A DNA stretch of 64,000 bases from Musa acuminata AAA Group (Eukaryota; Streptophyta; Magnoliopsida; Zingiberales; Musaceae): positions 23,138,501 to 23,202,500 of the forward strand of contig NC_088339.1 in NCBI RefSeq assembly GCF_036884655.1, given 5' to 3'. A program made the position numbers and the translations under genes. Below the pieces are notes generated by a model that worked only from the letters and a program-made list of their open reading frames with translations, searched no databases and was not told the DNA's origin. Below, one piece after another: positions 24,272 through 37,439 of the stretch. Numbering within the stretch: the stretch's first letter is position 1; the number at the start of each line of letters is the position of its first letter.

Positions 24272-26250
24272 TATCATGACCTTAGACGGACATCCCTAAA
24301 TGCGTATACGTCACAAACCTTTCCATAATTCAAATGGTGTCTTTTGGACAGCTTTGGTTGAAACTTGGTTTAATATTTACACAACCGTTTTTAGTGCTTC
24401 AATCCACAAGAACTTAGGAAGATTGAAGTTGCTAAGCATACTCTGCACCATGTCTAATAATGTTCGGTTTCTTCTTTCTGCAACACAATTCTGGTTTGGA
24501 TAACCAGGCATAGTGTATTGGACAACAATCCCATGTTCTTGAAGAAACTTAGCAAAATGATTAGGTGCTTATTCATTTTCAGTATATCTACCATAATATT
24601 CTTCACATCTATCTAATCTCACAATTTTAATTTTTTTATCATATTGATTTTTAACTTCAGCCTTAAAGATTTTGAAGGCATCCAATGCTTCATTTTTGTT
24701 ATGAACCATATATATATATATCATGAATAATCATAGATGAAGTATTTCTGACCATGTGTGTTAATGTCTAGACAATATATATCAGTATGAATGATATCTA
24801 ATATGTCTGAACTCCTATGAGCACCTTTTTTGGACTTATTGGTCTACTTTCCCTTAATACAATCCACACAAGTCTTAAAATTAATAAAATCAAGAGTACT
24901 AAGTATCGTATCATTAACTAATCTCTTAATTCTCTCTATAGAGATATGTCCTAATCTCTGATGTCATAACATAGAGGAGTCCTCACTAATATTACACATT
25001 TTAATGCCAGCGTGAACATGCATTAAACTTTGAGTGTCATCATTTTGTAAGAAAATACGATAAAGACCATCAGACAAAATATTTTTCCCAACACAATCAG
25101 ATTTATATAATAAACGAAATGATGTGTCTTGAAAATTAAAGGAATATCCAATTGGTACGAGTCTGGAAAAAAAAATTAAGTTTCGTGAGAAACTTGTTAC
25201 ATAAAAGGTCCTTTCTAATTTTAAAACAAAACCACTACTTAAAGTTAAAATGCATATTCCAATTACCTCCACATGTAAGCCCATCTTATTACTTGATAAG
25301 ATGCTTTGCTCACTTCCCATTGGCTTTCCTAGGTTTTGCATACTCTACAAAGAGTTTGCAATATGGATTGTTGATCTAGAGTCAATCCACCAAGTGTTAA
25401 TATTAACATTAACCATATTAGATTAATAACACATAAACGATGTTGATTTACCTTTCTTTTCAAGTCATTGTTGAAATTTTGTGTATTCCTTCTTCATGTG
25501 TCACTTTCTTTTACAAAAGAAACACTTTGCTTCTTTCTTGATATCAGCTTGGGGTGATATTTTACCTTTTCGTTACTGATGAGCTTTCTGATTGGCTTGA
25601 TTTTTTTGTCAGTTTTATTCTTTCCGTGAGTGGTTACCACCAGTACACTCTCACCTAGTTCCATCACTAACCTCTCTTCTTCTTGAACACACATGGTCAT
25701 TAATTCATTGATTGACCATTTGTCCTTATGTGTATTGTATAAAATCTTAAAAGGCTCGTATTGAGATGGAAGGGTGTTCATAATATAGTGCACCAGGAAA
25801 GATTCTGACATATTAATCTCGAGCTTCTTAAGTTGAGCCGTAATATCTCGTATTTGCATTATATGCTCATACACACCCTTTATGTTGGTGAGTCTAATGG
25901 ATGAGAATTTCATTATTAGGGTACTTGCTAGTGCCTTTTCTAAAGTGACGAATTGCTTATCGATAGCTCGTAGCAAGTCTCAAACCTTCTTATGTTGGTC
26001 AACAGAACCACGTATGCTAGCAGTTGTCTTTAGTTTTAATAAACATTACGCTGAGCCGATTGGATCGCTCCCATCGCTCATATAATGCGACCTCAGTTGG
26101 AGTGCTGGTATTAGTGATTGTAGATAGTTTGTTTTTCCTAATAGCATAATCAATATCCATCCACCGTAAATGGAGAAGAATCCTCTCCTTCAATATCTTA
26201 TAGTTATCACCACTAAGTTCGGGAATGTCACATCGAATATCAGAGAAATT
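24272..26250 (-). pseudogene. Old Copia element, gag, protease and integrase part
   Basis: Read downward from about 26250: a gag start of the UBN2 type (DIPELSGDNYKILKERILLH, ALYERWERSNRLS), the rest of gag at 25976-25494 (MKFSSIRLTNIKGVYEHIMQ, CVQEEERLVMELGES), a protease/pre-integrase region at about 25380-24960 (ERTFYVTSFSRNLIFFSRL, then HQRLGHISIERI) and an integrase with decayed core motifs to 24272. Several stops interrupt it. The interruption at 24272 is the nested insertion; the pol sequence resumes at 20072. Confidence 0.85.
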
Positions 26251-26887
26251 AACAGTTTGATAAACCGCATAAAATCAAACATGTTTATATCAAAATTTGA
26301 GGCTTAATAGTTTAAATTACATGTTTTACCAATGTAAAATATACCAAAAATATGAATCTAATAACATAAAAATTGTATATGGGTTAAATTTTTAATTCAA
26401 ATAGATTCAAATAGTCTTTATGATAAAACTATCAAATTATATTCCAATTCATAATTCCCGTAGGTAAATTATGAAAATAATATAATATTTTATCCTGATT
26501 AATTATATGAATATAATAAAAGATCCTATGGGATAATAATTATTATATTGAATATAATAAGTCGATGTCTACTTACTTATGTAATCCTTATTTTAACTTT
26601 ATATATAATTTTAATTAATTAAGAATGTTATGGTTAATTCCTAATTAATTAAGATTATATGGATTACTAGACATTTTAGACATATAAAATTGACTCATAA
26701 GCATAAATTAATATAACCAAATATGCATATATAATGCAAGTATTTTATCGACTCCAAATATTAAAATGTTATATCATCAAGATTTTCAACATGAAATATA
26801 TCAATAAGTTTCAAAAAGAAACCAAAATCAAATCATATTCATGATATAAAACTAAAAACTCTTTCGTATTAAGGCAAAGGTCAATTG

Positions 26888-26899
26888 GCTCTGATACCA
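26888..26899 (-). other. Primer-binding site of the old Copia element
   Basis: Minus-strand TGGTATCAGAGC, an exact match to the usual initiator-Met primer site of plant Copia elements. It lies about 640 bp before the gag similarity on that strand. Confidence 0.85.
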
Positions 26900-26900
26900 A

Positions 26901-27430
26901 CCGTTAAAAATTTTGATACCAAAATATGTTTCTAAACCATTATAACAAAAACACAAGAAAAAACTAATGCGGAAACAAAATTACGTACCTCCAACCATTG
27001 TTATTAAGAATTTCAGCAACGGTTTCTTTTTGAGTTTTGGCACTTCTCGACTCAGAACTCTCGGGTAGGAAATCCTTTAAACTTAAAAGAGATGTTGAGC
27101 CCAAGGATCAAAACTCTCGTTTATATAGATGTTCTCACATCAAGAACATTTATTATCATCAACTCATAACGTTCAATAATTAATTCAAATATGTAATGTT
27201 TGGACCATAATGAAGAATTTTAATGATATTAAATAAAATATTTAATAATAATAATTTGTTTAGAATAAAAAATCAAAATATTTAGACTATAATAAATGAA
27301 AAAATTGATTATAATGAATGATGAACTTAATGAAAACGATTACATTATTATTAAATAAAATATTTAATAAACGATTACAGATAAAACGAGCAATTAAGAA
27401 GTAGCAAATCTTACGTCTGATCTAAAACTT
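26901..27430 (-). repeat. Probable 5' LTR of the old Copia element
   Basis: The sequence next to the primer-binding site should be the 5' LTR. On the minus strand it contains a TATA-like TATATAAACGAG (about 27113-27124). The outer boundary is estimated, because no second LTR copy remains for comparison. Confidence 0.5.
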
Positions 27431-29040
27431 AACAAAAAGTTTTGTATGAGAGTCCACAAACAATAATGACCATTTATAGTGAATGGTTAGGCATAAGATG
27501 CATTGAAGAAACACCAATTCCAGTGACTAGCCCATTATTTTCTTGGATTGTTCTCTACCAATGTGTTTGTTCTTCCTTTTTAGTGTGTTAATACAAAAAA
27601 GAATCTTGCCTCTTCATCTTCAATAGTTCATAACTTTCGGATCATGAAGCGTGTCCCATTGCACAATACAAAATTTTCATGCATATAAAATATGAATAGT
27701 AAGAAACAAATTATAAAAAAATAATAATAGAACTTCATGCACACTAAGATGAATAATGAAAATATAAAAAAAGAAAAATATCTTAGCAATAGTGTTAAAT
27801 TGAAACTGAAGTTAAAGCAACCTATTTTACTATTAACCGCATGGATTGGTAGAAAATTTCAGGAAGATACCATTTTACAAGCAATGGTATCTGGACAACC
27901 TATTAACTGCACGTCACCAGAAAGTTTTGATACCATTTTACAAGCAATTTGAGAAACAAAGCATCCAATGCATGCCAACATAAGTTAGTAACAATGTCCT
28001 CTTGTTCCAATAGGTTGTCCAGATTCTAGGCTCTAAAAGCTCTCCAACAAAGAGCACTGGACAATCGTGGTTTTACACAAATAAAACAAGTGTTAAACAG
28101 GAGAAGCATCATCAAATTCCAGCCATTTGATCCAAACTTCATGCGACAATTAAAACTCCTTAAATATAGTAACAATGATTTGAAGAAAAAAGAGAACATC
28201 AATTTGCATCAACCAAATGATTGCATGCCGGTGTGCTTGTATCTGTCCATTGATATACAGTGCACTAATTACTTATCTTACGATGCTAAAGATCTAGAAA
28301 ACAAAAATTCAGTCCAACTTAATTTCTGTTGATGTTGAGAACAAGGACTAATACTTCTTACTAGGGTAATAATATAGAAAATAGTATCATGCATTAAAAG
28401 TGCACAAAATTTATGGAGCAATGGCAGTGACATCAAACAATTCAGCGTGAGGGGGCATAAGAGTCACAACACAACATAAAAATCAGTTTACAAGAACACC
28501 GAATTACCAATGGAGAAGTAAATATCAGAGAGAAAGACAAGTGTAATGATATTGTATTAACATCTAATGCAACATCAGTCAACATCAAGCATGGTCTAGT
28601 ATAATTAACATCTAAGACACTCGAAACAAGTAGTTTCAATACTCTCACATGCCATTCAAAGTGACATTAAGATCTAATGAACATATTATTAAATCTAACA
28701 TAAGTGTTTTCTAGAACAACAATATCAGTTCTCCCATCAGTTAGAGAAGTTTAAATTGCATCAAGATTGTAACTTGTCATAAACATTCTATCACTCATAA
28801 ACATTCTATCACCCATACACATGTCTACTCTGAAGTCCAACCAATCTGATCTAAGATGAAACAAGCAAGAAGAAGAGATGGAGCAGAAAGGAATCAATGC
28901 TTTAAACTTACAGCTACTGTTCTTGACCCGAATCTGCTTATTGACGGTCAAGCTATCCACCACCAAGCTATTGGCAACAGAGTCCATACAAAGTTGTTGG
29001 CAAACATAGAACACTCGAACGCTATATGCACATAAATAAA
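27431..29040. other. Spacer, no gene recognised
   Basis: AT-rich DNA with scattered short open frames. A 19-bp segment, GATACCATTTTACAAGCAA, occurs twice about 65 bp apart (near 27867 and 27929). Nothing supports a protein or an RNA gene. Confidence 0.5.
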
Positions 29041-29450
29041 GGATGAAATGCAACGTAATCCATACAAAGTACAAGATAGTAAAGCCATGAAGCGGTGGCG
29101 GTTGAGGAAGGGAGGGAGGGAGGGACTGCCTGAGAAAGACAGGAAAAGGAGAAGAAGAAAGGGGTTGTGCTGCCGGTGAAAGGAGTAGCGTCAGTTGTTA
29201 GGAAAGGGAGATGATAGAAGGGAAGTGGGGAAAGCACAGGGGGAAAGGGAGGAGGGAAGAGATCGAGAGAGCGTAAGGGGGAGGTGTTGGGGCGTCGATC
29301 ACCAACCGTCGCGAATCATATCTTTGGAGAGAGTCGCTGGCTGCAGAAGCAGAGATCGTCTCTTCGTGCTAAGGGCTTGGAGATTCGATTCCTCCGTTGG
29401 GGTTTAGATCGAACAGATTTAATATCAGTCGTAGGATTTAACAAGTCTCA
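29041..29450 (-). other. Leader-like GC and pyrimidine-rich block
   Basis: On the minus strand this block is rich in CT and TCC runs (for example CCCTCCCTCCCTTCC), in sharp contrast to its AT-rich surroundings, and resembles the 5' leader or first exon of a plant gene. No conserved protein follows downstream on that strand. It may be a decayed gene start, a non-coding transcript start or an inserted fragment. Confidence 0.3.
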
Positions 29451-29481
29451 GATCGTTCATAATCTACGGTACAGATCATAA

Positions 29482-29483
<2 letters not shown>

Positions 29484-29531
<48 letters not shown>

Positions 29532-29532
29532 A
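29484..29532. repeat. AT dinucleotide run
   Basis: An almost pure AT/TA run interrupted once by a C. A second, shorter one is at about 30226-30243. Confidence 0.9.
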
Positions 29533-30703
29533 GCGAAAAATTATTATCAACTAAAATATTATTTATCACAATATAAATTTTTTTTATCATAAATTAAAAA
29601 GTTTAATGATAACAACGGTAATAATATGGTCACTAATATCCAAAATTTAAGGATTTAATGATAAATTATAGTTTGTTTATTAAATTTTTATTCAATGATA
29701 ATCTTGTTATCAAATTATTTTTTAATGATAAATCTAAATACTTATGGTTAAAAAAAATTGTTAGGAATGAGATCTTTTCATTGTAGTGTGGCAATCTTTG
29801 ATAATATTATAGATTTGAGTAATAATGTTGTCATCATTTGTTAGTCGGCTTTTGGATTTGCTATTCATGCGGGCTCGACACGTTTGCATCACACGTGGAC
29901 CCAGACACGTAGTGTTTGAAGGTAGCAAACCGATTCGACGCATGGGCCTTGCTTTCGTCGTCTTATGTTCTTCTCATTACCATAAATCCACCACCCATCG
30001 AGACATCAAATATTTTTTTCTTTATGAGAGAGTGTATCATACATATAATATTAAATCAACAAAACATGATATAACAATTAATTGAATAAGCTTTCTATGT
30101 AATTAACTTTATGGGACTGAATTGATATTCATGTCATATTGAATACTAATAAGTTGTATATCAAAATTTTTACAGTCCTTATAAATTAGATTTAAACATC
30201 AAAGACAAATGTATATCAAACGATATAAATATATATATATATACCTCGGCAGCAAGACACCAGGATTAGCGTTCACTGGAGAAATGTGAGATCGCACGGA
30301 AGCCCTCAGTCTGGTCCATTTCATGGCCCAATAGGCTGCCACTAGTAAAATAGCATTATTAACCCGACATCCCATAACCAAAGCCCAAATAATTGAATTA
30401 TATTTACGTGTTGTATATTAATCTAAAATACTTTAATCATTCCATAAAATTGAAAACCATATGATTGATTGTGACAGAAGCAGAAAAGAGAAGCAGATTT
30501 GGATTATTGCATCTATATCTGCATCTTGACAAACAGCAACGCCATTTCCATGGGTTACATCAGTTGGAGATTGTTCGAAAGCGAAAACGAGTACAACAAC
30601 TGCATGATGAATGAAGGATCTTCCTCTTCCGACCTACGCACGCTAAGAACGCCTGCTTCCATCTGCACGTTTCGCATCATTCGACGCTCTCCAGGTAGGG
30701 TTC
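29533..30703. other. Spacer 3' of the H+-ATPase gene
   Basis: AT-rich DNA with no recognisable gene. The part nearest 30703 probably holds the 3' untranslated region of the minus-strand H+-ATPase. Confidence 0.5.
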
Positions 30704-33700
30704 TTATACTGTGTAATGCTGCTGGATGTTGTCGATGTCAAGCCCTTTGAGCTTGAACACCGATTCCACGTGTCCCTTTAGAGTGTGCAGTTCACGCAGC
30801 CTGCAAATGACCATGAACATGGGAGGCGTCAGCATCATGCCGAGGTTTTCCGACTCTCTTACTCTGCACATGCTCGTACCTTGCAATCTCAGCTCGCCGT
30901 TTGGCTTGCTCAGCAATCTCTGAAAGTTCTCGGTAGCTGCTCTTCTCTGGGAAGAGGTTGGCAGTGTCAGGGGGTTGGAGTCCATGCAGAGTTCTCTGTG
31001 CCATAGCCCACTGAGCTTCCCTCTCTTCCCGACCGTAATCCTTCTTGGTAGTGAAGGCGGTCTGCAAATTTGGACGAGTTTGGCAACAACGAAGGGACAC
31101 AATATAGATTAAACAGCAGCTTCAAATACAAATCGAGAAATTTTAGTACCTTGTTCTCGAGGAGGTTATCCCAAGCTTTTCCACTGAGAACGTAGCGGAT
31201 AGCGAACTTGAACCAGTCAAGAGGGAAGAAGAAAACGATGCTGTAAAGCCAGATAACTCCAGCCCATCCCCAGCCGATTCCTTTGATCCTTGCAAAGCCC
31301 CAGTTAGCATAGACAGCTAAAAGAGTTGCAACCTGCAAGGAGTTCAGACACGCGGATGATCAGAATTGGTTCCAGAAAATAATACATTTAGAATATGATG
31401 CATTTGCATCACACACAAGTATCAAAGCTTTCTTTGGCCTCTCATGCAAGGTGGAAAATTCTGCACCTCCTTCCTCAGAGAGAGAGAGAGAGAGAGAGGT
31501 TTGGGGTTTAGTCCCCAGCTTGTGCAAGCTGCACTTTTCCCCTTATTGCTATACTACACATGGTGCTCCTCAATCAAAGAAAATATGATTTCACACTAAG
31601 GAATCTTAAGATACATCTTGTGACAAAAAAGGCTGCGCAGTAAGATATAATCCTTGTACAAAGGCATCAAAAGATACATCTTAGAATATGAACCTAAAAG
31701 CAGATTGATGACAAAGGCATTAAGAGCAAAAAAGAGCACTACATGCTCAGAAATCACGAATGGCTAAGAGATTAATGTTCTGAAAAAAGCTACATGGAAA
31801 AAAATAAAAACTTACAAGCTGAGCAATTATGAAAGCGGTGACTAAGAGAAGCCCAGGGCGTTCAATAAAACACCAGCCGCGTGATCGAGTGACGAAAATA
31901 AGTGCCTGGCTAACGATACTGACTTGGAGGTACAAAGCCGACATCATCTCATCTTCACTATGCCTCAGCGATCTCACCTTAAACTTATCCTGCCAAGATA
32001 TACCAAAAGATCATGTTATACTTACCATTTATTTCCAGTGACTGTTGTATCAGAAGCAAATTTCACATTGCATACTTATGCATAGCTATAATAAAACTTT
32101 ATTCATCATTTTATTCTCAAGTGAGACGAGGATGAAGAAGATTACTTACAGAGAAGAAGTCAGTTTCTTTCATGGCCCAGAAGAAAATAACAGTCATCAA
32201 CGCCAAATAACTGCCAAAAACAATGCCAGTAGCAAATATCTCTTTCAGCTTCCAACTATCTGGCATTGGAGATGGCTTCACGCGGTCCTTGGAGATTGTC
32301 ATGATTGTACCTGTAATACCAAAATGGCAACAGAAATTCTGATAAGAAACAAGAAGAGAATGAAACAAGCTATGATTGTCGTCTAAACTTACCATCATTT
32401 AGAATGGCAATGATCAAAACCATGAAAGGTGAGAAGTCAAATTTCCATATTAGTGCAATAAGCATAAAACCGAGCTGCAAGGATTTAGAGCTAATCAGAA
32501 CCAAACATAAAGAGAAGGACATAATGAATCAGGAAAACGAAAAATTACATGCTCCATGGTGGCAATGTAAAATACTTACCACAATACGAATTGTGATGGA
32601 GACGGCATAAATCTGCAGGGGAACAAGATCATAAAGCCAAGTCAGAGTGATGTAAAAACCACGATGAGAATTAAAGGTGCTATATCATTGATTGATCGGT
32701 ACAGACTGTGTAGTTCTTCATCCTCTGGAAAATAGCTCGGCTGGTGAGCACAGCACTGATGATCACGCTGAGCCCAGGCTCGGTCAGGACAATGTCAGAA
32801 GCACCTCTAGCGGCATCTGTGGCATCAGCAACGGCAATTCCAATATCAGCTTTCTTCAAGGCAGGGGCATCATTAACTCCATCCCCCGTCATTCCACAAA
32901 TGTGCTTCCGCTCCTGCAACTTCTTCACAATTTCATACTTGTGTTCTGTTCAGGATGAAAGAAGATTGATATGTTGCCCGAGATCGAGAATCACAACTGT
33001 CATTCCGGTAAAAATGAAATGGTCAAGCCTACCCGGAAATACTCCTGCAAACCCATCTGCCTTCTCTATCAGTTCATCTACGGGAAGTGCAGCAATTGAT
33101 GCATCTTTATTTTGGCCAAGCAATGAAGAGGAAGGGTACATATTGGTTCCCATTCCAAGCCTTCGACCTGTCTCCTTGGCTATAGCGAGTTGATCACCTG
33201 AGGATAGAACAATTATGTTAGGAGAAGTATCCTAAACAAGTTGATATAATGATAATCAAGAAATAGTAGATACCAGTAATCATCTTCACATTGACACCAA
33301 GGTTGAGAGCTCTGCGAATTGTTTCTGCACTGTCATGCCTTGGGGGATCAAATAGAGGTAACAGTCCAACGAATTGCCATGGCGCCCCTGGGCTCTCCTT
33401 GTGCCTCTCTGGAACTTCCTGCAGCACAGGCAAAAATTTGTTGTGAGTCTTGCGGAATCGACTCCGATGTCATTTTGAATAGCCGGAAGAAAAAGTAGAC
33501 CTGTCTTGCAACAGCTAGTGATCGCAACCCACGTTCAGCAAACTTGTCAATAATAGCATGAACCTTCTTCCTGACATCTTCCTTGCAGTTGCAGAGGGTA
33601 ACGATCTAATCCGATTGGAGAAGTTAATCATAGAACCAATAAGATTACTTTGAGAAGCAAAGGCTAAAAAGACGATACCAAGAACCAATTACCTGCTCTG

Positions 33701-36700
33701 GAGCACCTTTGCTCACACGATGCCAGGAGCCATTAGCATCAATATAGGTAAGAGCAGTTCTTTTGTCGACAGGGTTGAAGGGGAGAAAATGTACTTCCCT
33801 TATACCTGCCCTCGCCTGTACATTAGACAGTAGAGGTCAAAACCAGCATAGTCAACTAGAAAGTGTGAGCAGTAGACACATCAACCACATCCATCGACTG
33901 ACCTCCTTTGGGTCTGCAAGCATCCCGACCATGGCTGCATCGATAGCATCCTGATTCTCCGTCCTCGAGGCTCTTGCTGCCAACAAGACCACATACTCCT
34001 TATCCACACCCTTCGCAAAGACCTCAATGAGGTTCTTGTCAACGCTCAGTTTGTTAAGCGTCAGTGTGCCGGTCTTGTCACTGCAGAGAACGTCCATGCC
34101 AGCCATCTCCTCTATTGCGGTCATCCTCTTTGTGATGGCACCTTGCTCGGATAGCCTGTGCGACCCAATAGCCATGGTCACCGACAGGACGGTGGGCATA
34201 GCGATCGGTATACCGCCGATCAAGAGAACCAAGAGATTGTCGATCCCATCCCTGTATCTTCTATGCTGGATCGGGTACATGACGATTATCTCGACGATCA
34301 TTCCCACCGCGATGGAGCAGATGCAGAAGTTACCGATGGCCGTGAGGACCTTCTGGAAATGGCCAACCTGGTTTGTACTGTCGACGAGGTGGGCTGCCTT
34401 TCCGAAGAAAGTGTGCACACCGGTGGCAATGACAACAGCCTCGATCTCGCCCTGTTTGCATGTCGACCCAGAGAACACCTCGTCTCCTGGATTCTTAGTG
34501 ACGGGGAGCGACTCTCCGGTCAACGCAGACTGGTCGATCTTTAGAGGATCCCCGTCGAGGAGGCGCGCATCAGCGGGGACGATATCTCCGAGTTTAATGC
34601 TGATAATGTCACCAGGAACCAGAATGGCTGCGTCCTCTTCACTCCATCGGCCATCTCTGAGCACCTGCAGCCGTCAAATCAACAGGATGGATGAACGAGA
34701 AGAAAAACCAGAGAGAGCTCATTACGTTAGCATCATATGTAAAAAGGTCGTCTTTTCAAACCAGTCCATACCTTTGTTTTCGGGGCGAGACCAGCCATTA
34801 GGGCGGCCGCAGCATTGCCTGCGTTGTTCTCTTCGATGAAACTGATGGTGGAGTTGATCACGAGCAACACGACGATCCCGACGAAGTCTTGCCAGTCGGG
34901 GGGCTTCCCACCACCGTTGGCCAAGGCGATGGCCATGACAGCGGCCATCTCCATCACCCACGAAAGGGGATTCCACATGAAGCCCAAAAACTTGAGGATT
35001 TTGCTCTCCTGCAGATCAGAGAAAACTCGTTCAGCTCTCAGTTCGAGGAACATGAACTCAATAGCAGAGAGTAAAATTTCGACCTTTTTCTCTTCGAGTT
35101 TGTTGGGGCCAAAGATTTGAAGCCGGTTGGCTCCTTCCGCTGACGAGAGACCTTCCCTCGTACATTTCAGCTGCTCGAAAACCTCGTCGACCGGAATCCG
35201 TTCCTGAGATCGAAGGAAAAGAAGTCATCGACCAAAATCGAAACAAAAGATCCAAAACAAAAAAAAAAAGTGAATTTTCCGTAATAATTTTTTGGCAAAA
35301 GTTCTCAAGACAAAATCGCGTCATCCAACAGCAGAAAGCCTCTTAATTTACCTATCTATTCCAGACCCTCTAAACCTGACCGATACGGAACTGTAAACGA
35401 CTCCACGGAATCGTCCATTTCAGACCTCCAAAAAAGAATAATCTCAAATAATGGCCCATCATGTTAATTGTGGGACGGTGGCTTTCTACGTACGAAACAA
35501 AGAACATAACGTTGATCGAGGATCGAACGGGGAGTCGGGTAAGATCATATCTCGAGAACAAGAAAAGAGATTATTTCCAAGATATTGGGCGAATTCTCGG
35601 AAAAAATCAAGTTTGAATTTTTTTTACTGAACGTTTTAACTTAAAAAATTCTGTATTAATCACATAAAAAAACTATTTTATCCCTACATTCGCGGGACCG
35701 ACATCGCCACCACGACGGGTCGCAGGCACGGGTGTGGGCGCCCACACTAGTCCTAGCAGCCCTCGCCAAACACAAGGCGCTGTGCGCGGGGAAAAGTGAC
35801 CGACGAGACAACCTATGTGCGAAGGCACAGGCAGCCAATGAGACCAGCCCTGATGAGGAGGGGAGCGATCGACAGAGCCACCTCGTGCACAGAAACACTG
35901 GCGATAAGAAAGGAGAGGGGACGGGGCAACCAACAGAGCTAGCCGTACACGAAGACGTACGTGATAAGAAAGGCAATCGGTGGGGCGAAGGGTGGCGGCC
36001 AACGAGGTGAAGGGAGATACCAAGGATAGGATGATCATTCAAAAAAATAATATCTGAAAGGAATTTAAAATTACGATACTCTACGAAAACTTTAGATTTT
36101 TTTTCTAAAAATTCGCCCGAATATAATTGGGAACCGCAATTAGCACTGACACGTGAGTTCAAAGGTGTAAGCGCAGAGATGGACGAGCGGACTGTCTAGA
36201 ACGAACTGGAGTACTTGAAATCTCCGGATTCCAAACGAGGCGCAGCAGAGTAACAGTGAAAGTTCTCTTTTTATCTTACTAATTTATTCAAAGAGTGAGA
36301 GAAGAGTCCCAGAAGTGAAATCAAACCATGAAATCTTAACAAATATTACCGTATTTTCGTGTCTTGATCGAAGGAGGAGAAGAAATTGGAAATCTCAAAG
36401 GAAGAACACAAGAGCGGATACAAGATTTCAAACTATATGAACTCAAATGACGTATGTTTGGAAAGACATAAAAAAGGGGGGAAAATCGATGCAAAGATGA
36501 TAATAAATAAAACATATCGTTGAGAGTTTGTCGGAATCTGAAATAGAATATTAAGTCAAACAAATTCATTAATACGGTCGAATACGGAGAGTAACCTTAC
36601 GATAACAACAGATCTGCAGAAATGAGAAAGAAATCCTTCTTCGTAATCAGAAGCAAGGAAACATCATCTAATCGTTGCAGGGAAAGAAACAGAGAGAAAA

Positions 36701-36860
36701 AGATCAAAAGCTCTGTAAATCGCCCATATACGACCTAAAATGGCACCGAAAGCTACCGACCGAACCACCGAGAGAGAGAAGAGGGGGAGTAAGAGTCGCT
36801 CACCAGATCCACGGTCTCGTTCTTGATCTCTTCCAAGCTGATCGCCTTGTCCCCGGCCAT
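30704..36860 (-). CDS. Plasma membrane H+-ATPase, P3A type (16 exons)
   Basis: Pumps protons out of the cell using ATP, energising the plasma membrane. Exons from the start: 36860-36804, 35203-35084, 35008-34772, 34664-33903, 33815-33693, 33605-33501, 33418-33274, 33197-33033, 32945-32707, 32612-32580, 32474-32393, 32310-32150, 31989-31816, 31332-31150, 31061-30880 and 30800-30704. They total 2865 bp, 954 residues, with every frame and GT-AG site consistent. Landmarks: [19 protein letters not shown] start; two N-terminal membrane helices in exon 3; actuator TGES (about 187-190); phosphorylated Asp in CSDKTGTLT (about 334); GDGVNDAP (about 592-599); six C-terminal helices; and the autoinhibitory R domain ending QHYTV, where the penultimate Thr (953) is the known 14-3-3 phosphosite. 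All key residues are present. Intron 1 (1.6 kb) hosts a candidate transposon. Confidence 0.97.
35587..36118. mobile_element. Candidate Mutator-type element in H+-ATPase intron 1
   Basis: A 532-bp segment is bounded by imperfect terminal inverted repeats that start GGGCGAATT on both sides, followed by an A-rich GAAAAAA..TC stretch (35587-35614 and 36091-36118). The ends are AT-rich, whereas about 35690-36010 is GC-rich and reads openly on both strands, like a captured gene piece (Pack-MULE style). No clean 9-bp target duplication is visible (caagatatt against gaatataat), so the family assignment is tentative. It cannot encode a transposase. Confidence 0.55.
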
Positions 36861-37105
36861 CTCTCCTCCTACCACGACGTACGCGCACCGACCACGAGGA
36901 GAAACGCTACAACAACAACCTCCCCACGAGAAGAAACCCTACGACGTCGAAGAAGCCACCATTACCCAAAGCCCTCGCGCACGAGCGATCTCTCCCTCTC
37001 GCTCACTCCCTCCCTCAACTTCACAGAGGAGATGCGAAGCGGCAAGAGGAGAGAGAGAAGGGAAACTTCCCCTTATGGTGAAGTGGAGCGAACTCCGACG
37101 CTGCC

Positions 37106-37112
37106 TTTTATA
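37106..37112 (-). promoter_or_regulatory. TATA box of the H+-ATPase gene
   Basis: Minus-strand TATAAAA lies about 245 bp before the start codon at 36860, giving room for a leader of roughly 210-220 bp, within the long range typical of this pump family. Confidence 0.6.
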
Positions 37113-37431
37113 CTCCTTCCCGACCCCAAAATTGGCGGGCCCCGCCGCTTGCCTTGTTTTACCTGCTGACCTGTCGGTGGCCCGCGGCGCCCTTCCTCGA
37201 GGGGAGCACCGCCACCTATCGGTAAAATCGCTTCCTCCTTCCCCGCACGGATTGTTTTCTGCGACCGTAACTAAACCGTTCAGATCAACTTGACCTAAAA
37301 TCAACGGTTGTGATATTCAATACATATTACGCAAAGCGAACACATTCACGGGATTTGGTACAAGGAAAATTAATTAGAGGAAATAAAGCGGGCCGACCCT
37401 ACGCGGCGGGTGGGCCGGACGGCAAGCGAGG

Positions 37432-37439
37432 CCACGTGG
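37432..37439. promoter_or_regulatory. Palindromic G-box upstream of the H+-ATPase gene
   Basis: CCACGTGG, the core recognised by plant bZIP and bHLH factors, lies about 320 bp upstream of the TATA box in a GC-rich stretch. Use as a regulatory site is inferred only. Confidence 0.4.

Noticed and set aside
34027..34839. Long plus-strand open frame over the H+-ATPase
   Set aside because: It is the antisense shadow of the large H+-ATPase exon 4; the minus strand carries the conserved pump motifs.
35656..36162. 168-codon minus-strand frame in H+-ATPase intron 1
   Set aside because: It lies inside the candidate transposon, is open on both strands through GC bias, and matches no recognised protein.
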